From positions 1,178,001 through 1,242,000 of the forward strand of contig NZ_JAPEPI010000001.1 in the NCBI RefSeq assembly GCF_026340305.1: 64,000 nucleotides of DNA, in the 5' to 3' direction. The stretch's first letter is position 1. Every line of letters begins with the position of its first letter. Below the pieces are notes generated by a model. It did not search any database and was not told where the DNA came from. It saw only the letters and a list, made by a program, of their open reading frames with translations. Below, piece by piece: positions 61,505-64,000 of the stretch. The DNA comes from Streptomyces sp. NBC_01381. GTDB taxonomy: Bacteria > Actinomycetota > Actinomycetes > Streptomycetales > Streptomycetaceae. Both the position numbers and the translations under genes were made by a program.

Positions 61505-61859
61505 CCCGGCCACGGTAGCGGGTCGGGGGCGGAGGCTGGGCCTTTCGTGCCGGTGGACCGGGGGTGCGGCGTGCTGTGCGGGGTGGGGCTGCGGGTTCGT
61601 TGGCGGCTGCGGGGCTGCGGGGCTGCGGGGCTGCGGGGCTGGGGGCTGCCGGGCTGTGGGGCTGTGGGGCTGCCGGGCTGGGGGCTGTGGGGCTGCGGTC
61701 TGCGGTGCGGTGTGTCTTGGGGGCGGGGCTGCGGCTCGGGTGCCTGCTTGCGGTGCGGTGCGTCTTGGGGCGGGGCGGCCGCCTTCGGCCGTGGTGGGGC
61801 GCCTTGTCGTCTTGGCGGCCGGGCCGTCGTGGGTGGGGCGCCTCGCCGGTGTGAGGGCG
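61505..61859. repeat. G-rich microsatellite upstream of the helicase-associated gene
   Basis: From about 61597 to 61720 the plus strand is built of 9-bp units close to GGGGCTGCG / GGGGCTGTG / GGGCTGCCG, with many runs of four or more G. It has strong G-quadruplex potential on the plus strand (C-rich in the gene's sense strand). The flanks show no gene. It separates the helicase-associated start from the composite element copy B. Confidence 0.8.
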
Positions 61860-62412
61860 GGGCCGCGCCGGTATGTCCGTACTCGCCATCTCGGTCTGGG
61901 CGTCTTGCTGCTTCGGCTGGGGAGTGCTGCGTACCGTGCTCCGTGCGGACATACCGACACGTCCCCTCGTGTCTCGTTGCGCGCTGACGGTGTGTGGGGG
62001 CCGATGCCGGTCCCCTCGTGTCTCGTCGCGCGCCAACGGTGTGTGGGGGCCGATGCCCGTGCCCTCGTGTCTCGTCGCGCACTGACGGTGCGTGCGGGCC
62101 GATGCCGGTCCCCTCGTGTCTCGTCGCGCGCCAACGGTGTGTGGGGGCCGATGCCGGTCCCCTCGTGTCTCGTCGCGCGCCAACGGTGTGTGGGGGCCGA
62201 TGCCGGTCCCCTCGTGTCTCGTCGCGCACTGACGGTGCATGGGGGCCGATGTCTGTCCCCTCGCGTCTGGTTGCGCGCTGCCGGTGTGTGAGGCCGTGGT
62301 CCGGTCCCTTGCGTACGTCGCGTACTGCGGGTGAGCGGTGCGGTTCCGCCGCCTCCCCCACCCGCCCCGGCAAGTCGCCCGCTGCCGGGCAATCGGGCGG
62401 GTGGGCGGGAAA
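61860..62412 (-). repeat. Composite repeat element, copy B (expanded form)
   Basis: Reading on the minus strand: REP motif (62412-62387), linker, seven tandem steps of a 49-bp unit (unit starts CCCCTCGTG-like at 61963, 62012, 62061, 62110, 62159, 62208, 62257 and 62306, spacing always 49), then the ~100-bp block 61962-61860 bounded by CGGTATGTCCG/CGGACATACCG arms (61869-61879, 61946-61956). The block differs from copy A at four positions in about 100. Unit variants alternate between GCGCCAACGG and GCGCACTGACGG types. No spacers are present, so it is not CRISPR. No gene is supported between 61505 and 62518. Confidence 0.92.
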
Positions 62413-62518
62413 GGCATGTTCGGCGCCCCGAGACTGCGGGACCACCAAAGGGACGCGATACCGTCGAGGCACAGCGCATGCGACGGGCGGTCAACGCAGC
62501 CGCCCCGGAGGGGACTTC

Positions 62519-63550
62519 GTGGGGATCGAGAGCGATCAGCTCGTCTACGACTATCTGAGCCGCGTCGGCGACCTGGCCCAGCAGCGCCAACTGCCGTCAG
62601 GCACCCGTATGCGCCTCGTCTCGGAGCTCCGCAACGAGATCGACCGCAGCCGGGCCAAGGCCACGGCCGAGAACCCGGCAGCGATACGCCGCATCCTGGA
62701 CCGCCTCGGCTCCCCGGAAGACCTCGTCGAGGCGGCAGCTTCCGGTAGTGAAGGTTCCGATGCGGGGCCGCGCCGCTCCCGAGACGTACCCCGCCCCGCC
62801 GTCCCCACCCAGCGCCCCGCCGAACCGCCCCAGCGCCCCAAACGCCTGCGCCGCATCATCCCCCGCCCCGCCGCCGACGAACCGGAGCTCCCGCAGGACG
62901 ACTTCCGCCCGTCGCCGCCGCACCTCGCCGGCACGGACGAGCTGGGCCCGAGCGGCTCCGAGCCCGACTGGTGGCGGGTGGAGCGGGATGACGGCAACGG
63001 CCCCTTCGGCTTCGCCGACAGCGTGCCGGGCTTCGTCGGCGGCGTAGAGATCCCCGAAATCCTCAAGCCCCCGGCGAAGAAGCGCCCCGACGACGAGCCC
63101 GAAGAGGAGGAGTGGGAGGAGGAAGAGGAAGAGGAGGCAGAGGGAGAGGAGCCCGCTCCCCGGCGGCGCCTGAGGCTGCGCCGCCCGAAGGCCGCCGCCG
63201 ACCCGCGCCCCGGCTTCAGCAACCCCCTGCTGCTGCTCGCCGCCGCGCTCCTCACCGTCGGCGCGATCCTCGGCAACTGGCTTGCCCTCGGCGGCGGCTG
63301 GCTCCTCGCCTACGCCTCGCGCAGGCTCAGCCGCGCCGAGGCCAAATGGGCCGTGCTCGGGCTTCCGGGGCTCTCCGTGGCCGCCGGGATCACCTGGCTG
63401 TGGGGCAGGAACGAAGGCCGCTGGGGCGATCCCGTCCGCGACGGCCACATGAACGACGCGATGGCCGACACCTGGCCCTGGGTGGTACGCGGCGCGGCCG
63501 TCGCCTCCGCGCTCTACCTGTTGTGGAGATCGCAGCGGCAACGGCCGTGA
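62519..63550 (+). CDS. Membrane protein with N-terminal helical (HAAS-like) domain and acidic linker
   Basis: 343 residues from a GTG with GGAGGGG. The N-terminal ~70 residues (DQLVYDYLSRVGDLAQQRQL, RLVSELRNEIDRSRAKA, AIRRILDRLGSPEDLVEA) match the HAAS/DUF1700-like module that binds partner regulators. A long Pro-rich and then Glu-rich linker follows (EEEEWEEEEEEEAEGEE), then three hydrophobic helices (PLLLLAAALLTVGAILGNWL, VLGLPGLSVAAGITWLW, WVVRGAAVASALYLLW). Likely a membrane-tethered adaptor; the partner is unknown. It is convergent with the binding-protein gene. Confidence 0.75.
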   Translation: MGIESDQLVYDYLSRVGDLAQQRQLPSGTRMRLVSELRNEIDRSRAKATAENPAAIRRILDRLGSPEDLVEAAASGSEGSDAGPRRSRDVPRPAVPTQRPAEPPQRPKRLRRIIPRPAADEPELPQDDFRPSPPHLAGTDELGPSGSEPDWWRVERDDGNGPFGFADSVPGFVGGVEIPEILKPPAKKRPDDEPEEEEWEEEEEEEAEGEEPAPRRRLRLRRPKAAADPRPGFSNPLLLLAAALLTVGAILGNWLALGGGWLLAYASRRLSRAEAKWAVLGLPGLSVAAGITWLWGRNEGRWGDPVRDGHMNDAMADTWPWVVRGAAVASALYLLWRSQRQRP

Positions 63551-63562
63551 ACCGAGCGGAAG

Positions 63563-64000
63563 TTACTTCTTCGTCAGGTCCGCCTGCATCTCGTCCAGGA
63601 TCTTGTTCGCCGCCGTGTAGCCGATGCCCTGGATCCACAGCTCGTCCTCGACCGTGTGGACGTTGCCCGACTTGACCGCCTTCATGTTCTTCCACAGGCT
63701 GCTGCCCGTGGTCTGCGTCTGCTTGGCCTTCTTCGGATCGCCGTACGTCGCCTGGAAGATGACGTCGGTGTCGGCGAGGTCGATCTTCTCGGGCGACACG
63801 TCGTACGAGAAGCCGTCCTTGGCCTTCGCGGAGATCGGCGCGCGGCCGAGGCCGACGTCCTTCAGGATCGTGGCGATGTAGGTCTGCTCGCCGTAGATGC
63901 GGATGTCCGCGCCCTCCACGAAGCGGACGACGTTGACCTCCGTCGCCTTGGCCTTCGCCGGGCCGCCGACGGCCGTGGTGACCTTCTTGGCGTGCGCGTC
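63563..64000 (-). CDS. Siderophore/iron-type ABC substrate-binding protein (5' part outside window)
   Basis: 146 C-terminal residues are present. Typical FecB/FhuD-type pieces are VVRFVEGADIRIYGEQTYIA, TILKDVGLGRAP, VSPEKIDLADTDVIFQATYG and WKNMKAVKSGNVHTVEDELW, ending EMQADLTKK. Such lipoproteins bind ferric siderophores or cobalamin and deliver them to a membrane permease. The signal peptide and transport genes lie beyond position 64000. The GYTAANKILDEM ending is typical of Streptomyces iron-siderophore binders. Confidence 0.88.
   Translation of the reverse strand, partial: DAHAKKVTTAVGGPAKAKATEVNVVRFVEGADIRIYGEQTYIATILKDVGLGRAPISAKAKDGFSYDVSPEKIDLADTDVIFQATYGDPKKAKQTQTTGSSLWKNMKAVKSGNVHTVEDELWIQGIGYTAANKILDEMQADLTKK

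Noticed and set aside
61963..62325. CRISPR array
   Set aside because: The 49-bp units are contiguous with no unique spacers, and no cas genes are nearby.
61505..62590. N-terminal extension of the helicase-associated protein through the repeat region (to 1207 residues)
   Set aside because: The added part translates the 49-bp repeats in shifting frames and the G-rich tract, is extremely Arg/Pro/His-rich, and a leaderless start with the family's N-terminus exists at 61504.

Overview
The window is chromosomal DNA of a Streptomyces or a very close actinomycete. It has very high G+C, GTG starts, many TANNNT-N6-8-start (leaderless) gene starts and DasR-type dre boxes. It also carries several Streptomyces-specific gene types: DUF5753/DUF397 regulator sets, a mycothiol-dependent isomerase fold, the diguanylate cyclase CdgB, and a second GroEL without GroES. 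I recognise no tRNA, rRNA, CRISPR array, insertion sequence or replication origin.

Region by region. 0-23 kb is conserved core. It runs through a partial TerD protein, an ArfB-like peptidyl hydrolase, a flavin reductase, CdgB, a membrane-anchored carbohydrate-binding protein, a PfkB kinase, and nagA with a ROK kinase. A solute-binding lipoprotein diverges from these across two dre sites. Then come otsB, a secreted beta-helix protein, otsA, gpgS (trehalose and glucosylglycerate synthesis), an S-box riboswitch with thrC, a MoaD-like carrier, a cold-shock protein, groEL2 behind two CIRCE-like operators, a 34-residue membrane peptide, and a large HTH/P-loop protein. 23-26 kb holds tandem alpha/beta hydrolase paralogues that share a 17-bp palindromic operator. 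26-31 kb is accessory: two small secreted proteins, an MFS pump, an XRE/DUF397 regulator set and a polysaccharide deacetylase. 31.7-32.8 kb is a toxin locus with an antitoxin on each side. 32.9-36.4 kb is a MurNAc operon (murR, murQ, murP); its product GlcNAc-6-P is the NagA substrate, so it feeds the nagA locus about 28 kb away. 36.5-40.7 kb holds small conserved proteins, a Cmx-like MFS pump, an isomerase-GNAT fusion and an HD-domain protein.

40.7-47.7 kb is a copper neighbourhood. Four CsoR-type boxes sit in front of an MFS transporter with a divergent HD protein, and in front of a His-rich exported protein with a divergent copZ-copA pair; cutC follows. 47.8-52.5 kb has a DUF2165 membrane protein, a HelD/HelR ATPase, a GT87 membrane protein and an overlapping small membrane protein. 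52.5-61.5 kb holds an XPB helicase and a helicase-associated WYL protein, separated by an accessory island. The island contains a Uma2 nuclease, an unknown wHTH-like protein, a truncated Rpn-like fragment, an RsbW-like ATPase, an XRE regulator and three tandem DUF397 genes. 62.5-64 kb ends with a small membrane protein and a partial siderophore-type binding protein.

The most unusual non-genic feature is a composite repeat present twice in inverted orientation, at 50.6-50.8 kb and 61.9-62.4 kb. Each copy has a REP-like motif, a 49-bp unit (about one copy versus a tandem run of seven) and a ~100-bp block bounded by 11-bp inverted repeats. Each lies upstream of a gene start, and together they bracket the helicase-plus-island segment.
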